In this document: positions 10,250-18,691 of the stretch, one piece after another | Numbering within the stretch: position 1 is the stretch's first letter | Layout: each line of letters begins with the position of its first letter | NCBI RefSeq assembly: GCF_963667735.1 | Contig: NZ_OY763919.1 | Location: 2,295,539-2,359,538, forward strand | Source of the DNA: an uncultured Methanoregula sp. | GTDB taxonomy: Archaea; Halobacteriota; Methanomicrobia; Methanomicrobiales; Methanospirillaceae | Direction: 5' to 3' | DNA: 64,000 nt | Notes under the pieces: model-generated | The model's input: the letters and a program-made list of their open reading frames with translations, nothing else | Told to the model about the DNA's origin: nothing | Database searches by the model: none | Program-made: the position numbers and the translations under genes

Positions 10250-11161
10250 ATGAAACGAAAGATAATCAGCATCGATGAAACAAAGTGCACAGGATGCGGC
10301 CAGTGCATCCCGGACTGCCCCGAAGGGGCGCTCCAGATCATTGACGGGAAAGCCCGGCTTGTGAGCGACCTGTTCTGCGACGGCCTGGGTGCCTGCATTA
10401 AAACCTGTCCGGAAGGAGCAATTTCCATAATCGAGCGCGAAGCCGTACCGTACGATGAAAAGACCGTCATGAGTACCATCGTAAAACAGGGTGCACCGGT
10501 AATCAAAGCCCATCTCGAACATCTTGCCGGTCATGACCAGGTCGCGTTTTACCAGCAGGCAATCGAATATCTTATCGAAAACAGCATTCCCATACCGGAT
10601 CATACGCCCCCGTCCCGCAAAGCAAGACCAGAAAGTTCCTGTGGATCACATACCCCGGCCGGGAGAATGGGCGAAGGAGTATGCCAGCCGGGACCGGATA
10701 CGAAACGACCATTTGCAGCCTGCCCGGGATCGGCAGCCCGGAGTCTTCCCGGAGAACCGGGGAGGGGGCCGCGGCAGCCTTCCGGTTCAGGTCCATCGGA
10801 ACTCCGGCAATGGCCGATCCAGCTGGCACTCCTGAACCCGGCTGCCCCGTACTTCGATAATGCCGATCTTCTTATCTCAGCTGACTGCGTGCCATTTGCC
10901 TATGCCGGCTTCCATGCCGATTTCCTTAAGGGAAAGATCCTTGTTTTGTTCTGCCCGAAACTCGATCACGATATCGAAGGGTACATCGACAAACTCTCCC
11001 TCATATTTTCCCGTCACACGATAAAGTCGGTCACCCTCCTGCATATGGAAGTTCCCTGCTGTGGCGGAGTAAGGTACGTTGTCGACAAAACACTGGAGAA
11101 AGCGGGCATCACACTCCCGATTGAGGATAAGACCATCACGATTGACGGGACGGTGAAATAA
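10250..11161 (+). CDS. 4Fe-4S ferredoxin-domain protein
   Basis: About 303 residues from the ATG at 10250; an upstream ATG at 10223 would add nine residues. The N-terminus has two cluster motifs: CTGCGQCIPDCPEGA and CDGLGACIKTCPEGA, the second with a wider first gap. Residues about 115-180 are Pro/Gly/Ser-rich and look like a linker. The C-terminal half has LRQWPIQLALL, ISADCVPFAYAGFH, CPKLD and MEVPCCGG, which I recognise as a family seen in methanogens and other anaerobes, often annotated only as iron-sulfur protein. It probably handles electrons in the cytoplasm; no partner gene adjoins it. Confidence 0.85.
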   Translation: MKRKIISIDETKCTGCGQCIPDCPEGALQIIDGKARLVSDLFCDGLGACIKTCPEGAISIIEREAVPYDEKTVMSTIVKQGAPVIKAHLEHLAGHDQVAFYQQAIEYLIENSIPIPDHTPPSRKARPESSCGSHTPAGRMGEGVCQPGPDTKRPFAACPGSAARSLPGEPGRGPRQPSGSGPSELRQWPIQLALLNPAAPYFDNADLLISADCVPFAYAGFHADFLKGKILVLFCPKLDHDIEGYIDKLSLIFSRHTIKSVTLLHMEVPCCGGVRYVVDKTLEKAGITLPIEDKTITIDGTVK

Positions 11162-11476
11162 GTTCAGGATTGGGAGTACCGCATTATCCCGGTTTTTTTG
11201 ATTTTTGCTTATTATTTTTATTCGGTATCAACCGGCGACAACGAAAACCCGGATTATCTACCGGAATCCCTGATACGGGACAAGACCGGGTACCTCGATC
11301 TATTCCCGGTTGCAGGTAAACCGGATCATCAATGATTATACTTCACGGTTTCATCATCGGCATAAATCGTGAAATATATCACGGGCCTCATGACGGTAAT
11401 ATATAGCCTTCCGGGATTTTTGTAGATGCAGGACAGCCTGAAGGAACAGGTTGTCGAACTCAAAAGGACAGATCGT
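11162..11476 (+). promoter_or_regulatory. Intergenic: T-rich terminator, small palindrome, TATA box
   Basis: T-rich tracts at 11193-11220 end the preceding gene. A CGTGA/TCACG inverted repeat with a six-base centre lies near 11368-11383. A TATA-like TAATATATAG at 11397-11406 would start transcription near 11430, giving a leader of about 45 bases before the preferred start at 11477. Confidence 0.4.
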
Positions 11477-12226
11477 ATGAGAAAGATAGGGAATGTTATA
11501 ACGGTCATAGCAGTCGTGGCATGTGCAGCTGTACTGCTTGTACCCCTGGCACAGGCCCAGGAATCCGGTGTCGGAACAGTATCGGGCCAGGGTGGCATGA
11601 ATCAGATGCACGCCCCGCCATCACAGAATGGCGGGAACATGCAGGGTCCAGGTGGATCGGGCGGTGGCAACAATGCCATGGGCGGATCCGGCCAGGGCTC
11701 CCAGTCCGGGGGATCCAATACCGGGCAGGGAACCGGTGGCATGAATAACCAGGCTCCCCCTTCCGGTGGATTTGGGAATATGACATCCCATAATGGCAGA
11801 GGTGGAGATATGCAGGGATCCGGAAACATGACACCTCCCGAAATGCCAGCCGGGAACTTTGGAAACTCCACGGCATCGGGCAGAGGGCATGGAGGCATGC
11901 AGGGGTTCGGCAATATGACCCCCCCGGAAGGCGGCTTTGGGAACTCCACGGCCCCAGGCCAGCAGGGATTCGGTAATATGACTCATTCGGAGATGCCGGC
12001 CGGAGGATTTGGCAATTCCACTGCCCCGGGAACAGGTCCAGGCAGTATGCAGGGATTCGGGAATGGTACAGCACCGCAGGGCGAACCAGGACAGGGGCCG
12101 GGTAACGGAAATGGCGCATCGCAATCCGGGAATTCCAACCAGCCGGCAACAAACCAGCAGACAAAGGAGGATGTGATAGCAGATCTCATCAACCGGTTGC
12201 AGGGATTGTTATCCGGCAAAGTCTGA
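11477..12226 (+). CDS. Exported Gly/Asn/Met-rich repeat protein with N-glycosylation sequons
   Basis: About 249 residues from the ATG at 11477, which places a clean signal peptide at the N-terminus (MRKIGN, then a hydrophobic core, then LAQAQ cleavage region). The frame opens earlier at 11426, but that would bury the signal. The mature part is low complexity with imperfect repeats of the form GFGNMTPPE...AGGFGNSTAPG. At least eight N-x-S/T sequons (NMT, NST, NGT) occur in these repeats, spaced by 15-25 residues. This looks like a glycosylated surface or matrix protein. Only the last 25 residues (TKEDVIADLINRLQGLL) look like an ordered helix. No family recognised. Confidence 0.75.
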   Translation: MRKIGNVITVIAVVACAAVLLVPLAQAQESGVGTVSGQGGMNQMHAPPSQNGGNMQGPGGSGGGNNAMGGSGQGSQSGGSNTGQGTGGMNNQAPPSGGFGNMTSHNGRGGDMQGSGNMTPPEMPAGNFGNSTASGRGHGGMQGFGNMTPPEGGFGNSTAPGQQGFGNMTHSEMPAGGFGNSTAPGTGPGSMQGFGNGTAPQGEPGQGPGNGNGASQSGNSNQPATNQQTKEDVIADLINRLQGLLSGKV

Positions 12227-12261
12227 TCCGGCAGCATCAGAACCGGAACCAGACTTTTTTT
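12221..12261 (+). terminator. Hairpin plus T-run terminator
   Basis: GTCTG...CCGG pairs with CCGG...CAGAC, followed by seven T. The left arm contains the stop codon of the preceding gene. Confidence 0.6.
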
Positions 12262-12385
12262 AAAATACCAGGACCATTTCACGAGCATCCCTCAGGAACC
12301 GGAACATGGCAGGAACCGGTCAATTATAGCCCTGCATCCGGTCTTCTACGGTATCTTTATCATCTCACTTTCCGAATGCCACAGT

Positions 12386-13243
12386 ATGGCACAGGTTCGA
12401 ACGGCAGCGCAGATACTTCGTGCCCGGGAAACACTCGAAGGGGCCGGTGTCCGGCTTCACCGGGCATTTGGTTATTCCCAGATTCCGCTCTTTGATCCGT
12501 TCCTTATGCTTGACGACTTCCGGGCAGATCGGCCGGAAGATTACCTGAAAGGATTTCCCTGGCACCCGCACCGCGGGATAGAGACCGTGACGTACATGCT
12601 GGAGGGCAGGGTTGAGCATGGCGACAGCATGGGTCATAACGGAAATGTCAGTGCCGGGGGAATCCAGTGGATGACCGCCGGCTCCGGGATCCTCCACCAG
12701 GAGATGCCAAAACCTGTCAACGGCCGCATGGGCGGGTTCCAGCTCTGGGTCAACCTGCCCCGGAGCAACAAGATGATGGCCCCAAGATACCAGGAGATTG
12801 AGGCTGAAGAGATTCCGCAGGTGAATCTGCCGGGAGGCGCCAGGGCCCGGGTTATCTGCGGAACTGCCGGTGGAATTACGGGGCCTGTACGGGATATTAT
12901 TGCAGACCCGGTATTCCTGGATGTCACGCTTGAGCCGGAGGGAGAGTTCCTCTACCCGGTCAGGCCGGGGTACACAGCAGCAGCGTATGTGATCGAAGGC
13001 CGCGGCATCGTTGATCCTGCAACAAATGAACTCAGAAACCGGACCATGGTTTTGTTTGGCGGGGAAGGATCATCGATCGATATCAGGACCAAAAAGACGG
13101 GGATGAGATTCCTGTACTTCTCCGGTAAGCCTCAGGGGGAGCCGATTGCCTGGGGCGGGCCAATCGTCATGAACACCCAGGCCGAACTGGAACAGGCATC
13201 GAGGGAACTGAATAATGGGACATTTATCCGGAAAACATATTGA
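12386..13243 (+). CDS. Pirin family protein
   Basis: 285 residues, normal pirin length. The N-terminal cupin shows FDPFLMLDDF, the metal-ligand segment WHPHRGIETVTYMLEG with following VEHGDSMGH, and the ITAGSGILHQEM-type motif here as MTAGSGILHQEM. The C-terminal pirin domain is complete. Pirins are iron-binding bicupins, some with quercetinase activity; the role in methanogens is unknown. It stands alone, between a terminator and the promoter of the next gene. Confidence 0.92.
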   Translation: MAQVRTAAQILRARETLEGAGVRLHRAFGYSQIPLFDPFLMLDDFRADRPEDYLKGFPWHPHRGIETVTYMLEGRVEHGDSMGHNGNVSAGGIQWMTAGSGILHQEMPKPVNGRMGGFQLWVNLPRSNKMMAPRYQEIEAEEIPQVNLPGGARARVICGTAGGITGPVRDIIADPVFLDVTLEPEGEFLYPVRPGYTAAAYVIEGRGIVDPATNELRNRTMVLFGGEGSSIDIRTKKTGMRFLYFSGKPQGEPIAWGGPIVMNTQAELEQASRELNNGTFIRKTY

Positions 13244-13390
13244 ACCTCTTGCAGGATCGCATTTTTTATACGCACGGAATAATTTGCATAATTTCCGGTA
13301 ACTGCACGCTGGAATGGGAGCCGCGAAAAAGGGCCGGTTTCCGGGCATCATTCTCTCAGCCAGGAATAAAATCTTGACAGCATATCAAGA

Positions 13391-13400
13391 TATTTATAAA
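13391..13400 (+). promoter_or_regulatory. TATA box for the DUF2193 gene
   Basis: TATTTATAAA lies about 65 bases before the ATG at 13462, consistent with a leader near 40 bases. Confidence 0.5.
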
Positions 13401-13461
13401 CCCTGTACCAAAGGTTGCCTATAGGCACCAAGTCAATCCCGGTGCCGGGAGTTGCAGTGCT

Positions 13462-14961
13462 ATGCAGGAAATAATTAAAAAAATGATTGCTGAGGCAATG
13501 GCAGCCCAGCGAGCTGATGTGAACCAGATAAAAAAGAAACGCGGACAGAAGTTTATAATCGACGATACACAACCCTATGTCGATGCAGTCAAAGGCATGA
13601 AACCTGCCGGAGACCAGAGCAAGGCCGTCTTTTCCCTCCATTCGGATTCGGTCAATGCCCATTATACAATCCTGAAGAACCTGACAACCACCATCCGTCC
13701 CGAGGACGACCCGTTTGTCGAACATTACCAGACACCGGTCATCCTGGAGATGCTGTACGATGCCGACAAAAAATTCCGGAAAAGCGTGGATATATTCATC
13801 AAATCCATTGGCAAAGCCGAGGCCCTGATTGGAAAAGAATCGGCCCGAAGGTATGCCGGGTTCTACGGGCCTACCTGCGTTGTGGACTTCGCGCTGATTC
13901 CCGGAAGCAGCAGCAATATTGTCAACCAGATCCTGAAAACCACGGATATTCCTGCAGCTCACAAGCAGACAATTCTTGCTTCCAAATCCTGGGCCATGAA
14001 TACCTCGTATGGCATCGGCGATGTCTTTGCCCACGCGGTTGAAGGTGGATCTACGCTTGCCGATGCCGTAAAACAGGAGATAGCCATGATCCAGTCCATC
14101 TACGACACCCCGGTCGATGCCCAGGCAAACCTGATGGACCGCGTGGGGCAATCTTCCTTCGACTGCCGGAAATACATGAAAGATTATCGCGCAAAGATGC
14201 AGGGAGCGGTAAAGGCATCACTTGACGAAGGTGTCCATTATGGCAATATCGTGACCGTCCCTGCTTACTGTGTCGGGGATATCGCCCACCATATCTCCCA
14301 GTCAACGTACAACATGTGCAAGGATGATGTGATAATGGCAGTGATCGAGTCCGTAACGGATGTAATGGACCGGACGCTGAAGGCAGCTGCCCCGAAGATG
14401 AAGAATGAACATGAGGTACTCTCGGTTGCCACAGGATCTTCAGCCAGCGCCGCGGAATATATTCTTGAACTTGACGGATTCAACGCGATCATGGTTGTGG
14501 ATATGCTGACCAAACGGTACCACAACTATGTCCAGCTGTACCCGAAGCGCGGAGCAGCGATCGAACTCCACAACTGCGATTTCATGGACATGATCTACCG
14601 GGGCTGGAAGATGGTTGACAAGGCCCGGAGGATGCAGAGCAGCGAGCCGGGCCTCGTGACGCCAAAGGCCGGCGGGTTTGATATCGATCTCTCGCCGATC
14701 CTCAAAAACGAGGTTCTCTCAAACCCGCAAAGGTACGCGTATCCTGCCTGTGCGATGACGGTCCGGTTCTCTGCCATGATGCGTCTTGCCGATTACCCGT
14801 GTCTTCTCACGAGTGAGCCGGTCACTGCAACGCTGATGACCAATATCATTGCCCTGCACAAAGATGTCGCAGCTGCCCCTGCACGGATCTGCAAGGACTG
14901 TGCATCGGCTGCACTCATGGATTTCCGTCATTGCTCGTGCCAGTGGAAAGAAGCGGTCTGA
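13462..14961 (+). CDS. DUF2193 family protein
   Basis: 499 residues, cytoplasmic, no signal peptide. I recognise it as DUF2193, a family found largely in methanogens with no established function. Landmarks: RRYAGFYGPTCVVDFALIPG near residue 135, a SQSTYNMCKDDV segment, and a C-terminal Cys cluster (CKDCASAALMDFRHCSC) within the last 25 residues that could bind metal. It is followed at 28 bases by a DUF2180 gene and then an aquaporin, so the three may be co-transcribed. Confidence 0.85.
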   Translation: MQEIIKKMIAEAMAAQRADVNQIKKKRGQKFIIDDTQPYVDAVKGMKPAGDQSKAVFSLHSDSVNAHYTILKNLTTTIRPEDDPFVEHYQTPVILEMLYDADKKFRKSVDIFIKSIGKAEALIGKESARRYAGFYGPTCVVDFALIPGSSSNIVNQILKTTDIPAAHKQTILASKSWAMNTSYGIGDVFAHAVEGGSTLADAVKQEIAMIQSIYDTPVDAQANLMDRVGQSSFDCRKYMKDYRAKMQGAVKASLDEGVHYGNIVTVPAYCVGDIAHHISQSTYNMCKDDVIMAVIESVTDVMDRTLKAAAPKMKNEHEVLSVATGSSASAAEYILELDGFNAIMVVDMLTKRYHNYVQLYPKRGAAIELHNCDFMDMIYRGWKMVDKARRMQSSEPGLVTPKAGGFDIDLSPILKNEVLSNPQRYAYPACAMTVRFSAMMRLADYPCLLTSEPVTATLMTNIIALHKDVAAAPARICKDCASAALMDFRHCSCQWKEAV

Positions 14962-14989
14962 AAATGATGATGGAAGAGGTGAGGTTAAC

Positions 14990-15202
14990 ATGAAGTGTTA
15001 TGTCTGTGCAAAGGAAGGAAACACAACCGATGCGGTTGCGGTTTGTGCTGCCTGCGGCATGGGGACCTGCATGAAACACACGGTGCGAAAAGAGATCGAT
15101 GTCTGGGAAGGGAGTTATCCGATTCCATCCAGGAAACTGCCGAGCAAAATGCCCCGGATGCTCTGCCCGGACTGCGATGCACTGTACGGGGACGGTAAGT
15201 GA
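14990..15202 (+). CDS. DUF2180 family small Cys-rich protein
   Basis: 70 residues from the ATG at 14990, chosen because GAGGTGAG lies just upstream and because the longer frame overlaps DUF2193. Zinc-ribbon-like spacing: MKCYVCAKEG, VCAACGMGTCMKH and later LCPDCDALYG. It matches the methanogen DUF2180 family, of unknown function. Its stop codon overlaps the aquaporin ATG by one base, so the two are translationally coupled. Confidence 0.85.
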   Translation: MKCYVCAKEGNTTDAVAVCAACGMGTCMKHTVRKEIDVWEGSYPIPSRKLPSKMPRMLCPDCDALYGDGK

Positions 15203-15942
15203 TGGCATCGCTTACCATCCGCAGCATAGCCGAAGGAGTGGGAACTTTGCTCCTTGTGTACTTCGGCGCCGGTGCTGCGGTGATAACCCTGATGCTTGCA
15301 AACGGTACAAAACCCGCAGCCACGTTCAACATCGGGATCGGTCAGCTTGGCGGCCTTGCCGACTGGTTTGCCATAGGGATCACGTTCGGTATCGTGATTG
15401 CTGCGGTCATTTATTCCCTTGGCCGGGTCTCGGGAGCGCATATCAACCCTGCTGTCACGATCGCACTCTGGGCAACAAAACGGTTCCCAGCCAGTGACAC
15501 GGTAGCGTACGTCATTGCCCAGTGCATCGGTGCGGCAGCCGGAAGCCTGCTCTTCTTCCTGACCATCGGAACAGAAGCCATCACTATCGGGGGGCTCGGG
15601 GCAACCACGCCATTTCCCGGGATCGGATACGGGCAGGCAATTCTCATCGAGGCGATTGGCACATTTATCCTGATGCTGGTCATCATGGGCGTTGCCGTGG
15701 ACAAGCGGGCTCCTCCGGGTTTTGCCGGGCTCATCATAGGTCTGACTGCAGCCGGGATAATCACGATGGCGGGCAATATCTCCGGCGGTTCCCTGAATCC
15801 GGCCCGGACCTTCGGGCCATACGTGATGGACGCTCTCCTGGGAGGTCCGAACCTCTGGTCGCTCTTCCCGATCTATATCATCGGTCCCGTTATCGGGGCA
15901 ATTGTTGCAACAGTCTTCTATGACCGGATAACGGCAGAATAA
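15202..15942 (+). CDS. aqpM: Aquaporin, AqpM type
   Basis: 246 residues with six membrane segments and two half-helices. The pore motifs are SGAHINPAVTI (Asn82) and SGGSLNPARTF (Asn199). Segments such as FNIGIGQLGGLADW, DKRAPPGFAGLIIGLT and GLGATTPFPGI closely follow the methanogen AqpM I remember from Methanothermobacter, which conducts water and small neutral solutes. I use the ATG at 15202; a GTG immediately before it (15199) is an alternative. Confidence 0.95.
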   Translation: MASLTIRSIAEGVGTLLLVYFGAGAAVITLMLANGTKPAATFNIGIGQLGGLADWFAIGITFGIVIAAVIYSLGRVSGAHINPAVTIALWATKRFPASDTVAYVIAQCIGAAAGSLLFFLTIGTEAITIGGLGATTPFPGIGYGQAILIEAIGTFILMLVIMGVAVDKRAPPGFAGLIIGLTAAGIITMAGNISGGSLNPARTFGPYVMDALLGGPNLWSLFPIYIIGPVIGAIVATVFYDRITAE

Positions 15943-16103
15943 CCGGATACATCTTTTTTCAACCGGGGGTTATCCGGCAGGATGAAAATTACTTCCGCAC
16001 CTGAGGTTCCATCAGAAGAATCTGCCGTTTCCACAGGCCCTTTTACAGAACATTTATCGGATCGTTCATGCATGAGAATAATAAAAAAAGGAGGAACCTG
16101 ATT

Positions 16104-16838
16104 TTGAAAAAATTGTCAATATTTTTTGTAATTATTCTGTGTCTTGCGCTCATTGCTGTACCGGTGATTGCCGCAAAGGATGACCGGGGAATCCGGGCCG
16201 GTGTCATGGTTGCCGGCGGCGGGGACAACGGACAATCCCCGGATGGAAAGCGGATGGATATACCGGCTGAAAACAATAAGACAATGGTAAAAGAAGACCA
16301 GCGCGAACTCCGGGCAGAAATCCCTAAGAACCGGACGGCAGCGGCACCAAATATATCGCTAATGCGCGAAGCAGTCCGCGAGAGCCGCGAAGAATCTGCT
16401 CACCTGAACAATGCAAGCCCGGTCCGGGCAGGCTGGATGCAGAACGAGAACGATGTCCGCTTTGCTGTCCATACACTCCTTGCCATGGAGAATTATTCCG
16501 GTGGTATCGGCCCGCAGGTCTCGGCAATTGCAAAGGATTTCAATAATTCTGCAAATTCAGCTCTCCGGCTCGAACAGCAGATCGAAACCCGTGATGCATT
16601 CACAAGGATGCTCTTTGGCGGCGACCAGAAGGCAGCAAAGGAGATGGAAAATATTACTGCCTGGAGCAAGGAGCGTATCGGGCAGATGCAGCAGCTTGTC
16701 AATTCCACCGATCTGGATGCCGGGAGCCGGACCCTGATGGAGGAGCAGATTGATACTCTGAACCAGAACGTAGTACAGTGGCAGAAGATTGCTGCAAAGG
16801 AACAGCAGGATCGCGGGCTCTTTGGCTGGCTGAAATAA
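16104..16838 (+). CDS. Exported helical protein of unknown function
   Basis: About 244 residues from a TTG at 16104. That start is favoured because a strong GGAGG lies nine bases upstream and because it gives a textbook signal peptide (MKKLSIFFVII then LIAVPVIAA). The upstream ATG at 16068 would instead translate the ribosome binding site. The mature protein is charged and mostly helical: REAVRESREESAHLNN, a VRFAVHTLLAMENY segment, and IGQMQQLVNSTDLDAG. Several sequons are present. I do not recognise the family; a surface or cell-wall-associated role is a guess. Confidence 0.7.
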   Translation: MKKLSIFFVIILCLALIAVPVIAAKDDRGIRAGVMVAGGGDNGQSPDGKRMDIPAENNKTMVKEDQRELRAEIPKNRTAAAPNISLMREAVRESREESAHLNNASPVRAGWMQNENDVRFAVHTLLAMENYSGGIGPQVSAIAKDFNNSANSALRLEQQIETRDAFTRMLFGGDQKAAKEMENITAWSKERIGQMQQLVNSTDLDAGSRTLMEEQIDTLNQNVVQWQKIAAKEQQDRGLFGWLK

Positions 16839-16862
16839 TCCGGATCTGAAATACTTTTTTTA

Positions 16863-17054
16863 TACGAGTATATTGGCAGGAACCCGGATCCGGTCAGCGC
16901 CGGGGTCTCCGATACGATGATGGATCTCCGGACCCGGTTTGCAAAGACCGGCAACCCGAACGGCGGGATGAATGTTACCTGGCCGCAGTACAGCAATACA
17001 ACCGGGAAGTACCTGGATATCGGGGCGCTGCCATCAGTGAAAACAGATTACTAA
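16863..17054 (+). pseudogene. C-terminal remnant of a type-B carboxylesterase
   Basis: Reading the frame that ends at the TAA 17052-17054 gives, after a short AT-rich lead, SDTMMDLRTRFAKTGNPNGG, then VTWPQYSNTTGKYLDIGALP. This is the characteristic C-terminal end of carboxylesterase/para-nitrobenzyl esterase proteins (FAKTGDPNG, WPxY, YLDIG). No start codon, catalytic Ser motif or upstream body is present, so it is a fragment of about 60 residues left by deletion. It lies in the same frame as the gene before it, after that gene's stop. Confidence 0.7.
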
Positions 17055-17068
17055 AAGGGATTTTTCCC

Positions 17069-17374
17069 TTACATCTTGGACTGGTCGCGGGGGAGTGCAG
17101 TTCCCCGGGCTGCCGGCCCTTTTGAACCAAGACCGAGCATCGGATCTTTCTTCTTCTGTTTCTGCCCGCCATCTTCGTCTTTCTGTGGCCCTTTTGCAAG
17201 GAAGCATTCAACCGGATCCCGGCCGCCGGCGCAGGTCCTGTCCAGAAATTCCGAACATTCCTCGCAGGCTGGCACCTGGGTTGGCAGCAGCGAGGGGAAG
17301 TGGTTCTTCCAGAGCGTGGCATCGATCTTTCCTGTTTCGAGGAAACGCTGGATATGCCGTGCCGTGTATTTCAT
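17069..17374 (-). CDS. Small four-Cys protein, paralogue of the gene at 39179-39421
   Basis: 101 residues from the ATG at 17374 (a GTG at 17395 would add seven). The conserved core reads GKIDATLWKNHFPSL, VPACEECSEF, then C near GG and DPVECFLAKG. The same skeleton, G-x-ID-x3-WK-x-HF-x2-L followed by four cysteines and PV[ED]CFL, occurs in the gene at 39179. The tail is Lys/Gly-rich and disordered. The cysteines suggest a small metal-binding protein. Function unknown. Confidence 0.65.
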   Translation of the reverse strand: MKYTARHIQRFLETGKIDATLWKNHFPSLLPTQVPACEECSEFLDRTCAGGRDPVECFLAKGPQKDEDGGQKQKKKDPMLGLGSKGPAARGTALPRDQSKM

Positions 17375-17572
17375 GTTCTTACTATTGGGGTGCACGGAGA
17401 TTTATAGGATGGGGATGAAGAAGCCGCAGGCATCTTCCGCAATACCCGTCCTAAAATTCCACATGCCGATCCCGGGATACTACCGGGAACCCGTTGCATA
17501 AAAACCCGGTGTTAGAATCTGGCATACCCAGAACTGATACCTTGAAAAACCCCGGCTGTACATATTTCTCCC

Positions 17573-18577
17573 ATGGATCCGGCAGTCTATCAATCTCTGC
17601 TCTATGTTATAGCCGGCATCGTGGCCGCGATTATCGTTTATTACCTCTTCAGTTTCCTGAAAAAGAAAGCCGAAGCTACCGAGACGCTCATCGATGACCT
17701 CATTGTCCAGTCCCTTGGCATGCCACTTGCCATGCTGGCGTTTTTCATCCCGTTCTTCTTTGCCATCCAGAAGATCATTGTGGCATTTCCGCAATACTCC
17801 TGGCTTGCCGGTTCTGATGTCCTCACCGCTATCTATATTATTGTCGCAACCTGGATCATCGCAACGTTCGTTGACAGTCTCCTGGACACCTACGGCACCG
17901 CCATTGCCGAGCGGACCGAGAGCGATCTCGATGACCGGATCGTGGAGATCTTCCAGAAAATCGCAAAGTACCTGATCTGGTTCACCGGGATCCTCTATGT
18001 TCTCTCGCTCTTTAATGTCAATATCACCCCGCTCATTGCCGGTGCTGGCGTGGTCGGCATTGCAATTGCTCTCGCTGCCCAGGATCTCTTCTCCAACTTT
18101 TTCGGGGGAGCCGTTATCATCACCGACAAGCCGTTCAAGATCGGCGACCGGGTTCTCATCAACGATATCCTCGGGGACGTGATCCGGATCGGGCCCCGGA
18201 GCACCCGTATCATCACGCTCGACTCGGATATCGTCACCATCCCAAACAACAAGATCACGACAAGCGTTGTCCGGAACTTCTCGCTTCCGAACCCCCAGGT
18301 GCGGATCCAGATCCCGGTCACGGTTGCCCTCGGATCGGATATCCAGAACGTGAAGTCTGTTCTTCTTGCTATCGGAAATACCGCCCTTGTCGAGAAGAAG
18401 GATTTCGTAGCAGACGTACCCGGCCCGGTAGTCTTTCTCACCAAGATGGACAAGACCACGATGACGTTTGAACTGACACTCTATTCCCATGAATTTGCTT
18501 ATAACAGTGTTATACGGGATTACCTCAACACGAATATCATCGAGACATTCAGAAAAGAAGGGATCCTGTTTGCCTGA
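17573..18577 (+). CDS. Mechanosensitive ion channel, MscS family
   Basis: 334 residues. Four N-terminal hydrophobic segments precede the pore helix and MscS core: GAGVVGIAIALAAQDLFSNF, then the beta-domain GGAVIITDKPFKIGDRV and DIVTIPNNKI. The channel opens on membrane tension and releases osmolytes after hypo-osmotic shock. With the aquaporin nearby this forms an osmotic-response neighbourhood, although the genes are separate transcription units. The ATG at 17573 is the only reasonable start. Confidence 0.93.
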   Translation: MDPAVYQSLLYVIAGIVAAIIVYYLFSFLKKKAEATETLIDDLIVQSLGMPLAMLAFFIPFFFAIQKIIVAFPQYSWLAGSDVLTAIYIIVATWIIATFVDSLLDTYGTAIAERTESDLDDRIVEIFQKIAKYLIWFTGILYVLSLFNVNITPLIAGAGVVGIAIALAAQDLFSNFFGGAVIITDKPFKIGDRVLINDILGDVIRIGPRSTRIITLDSDIVTIPNNKITTSVVRNFSLPNPQVRIQIPVTVALGSDIQNVKSVLLAIGNTALVEKKDFVADVPGPVVFLTKMDKTTMTFELTLYSHEFAYNSVIRDYLNTNIIETFRKEGILFA

Positions 18578-18691
18578 AGTTATTGGTCCGGCCCTGATCC
18601 AAACACATTTCTTTTACCAGCACAACCATAACCAGAAATATCAGATCCTGCTGATGACCCCACCCGGGCTTTCCAGGTTCTACGAGGGATC

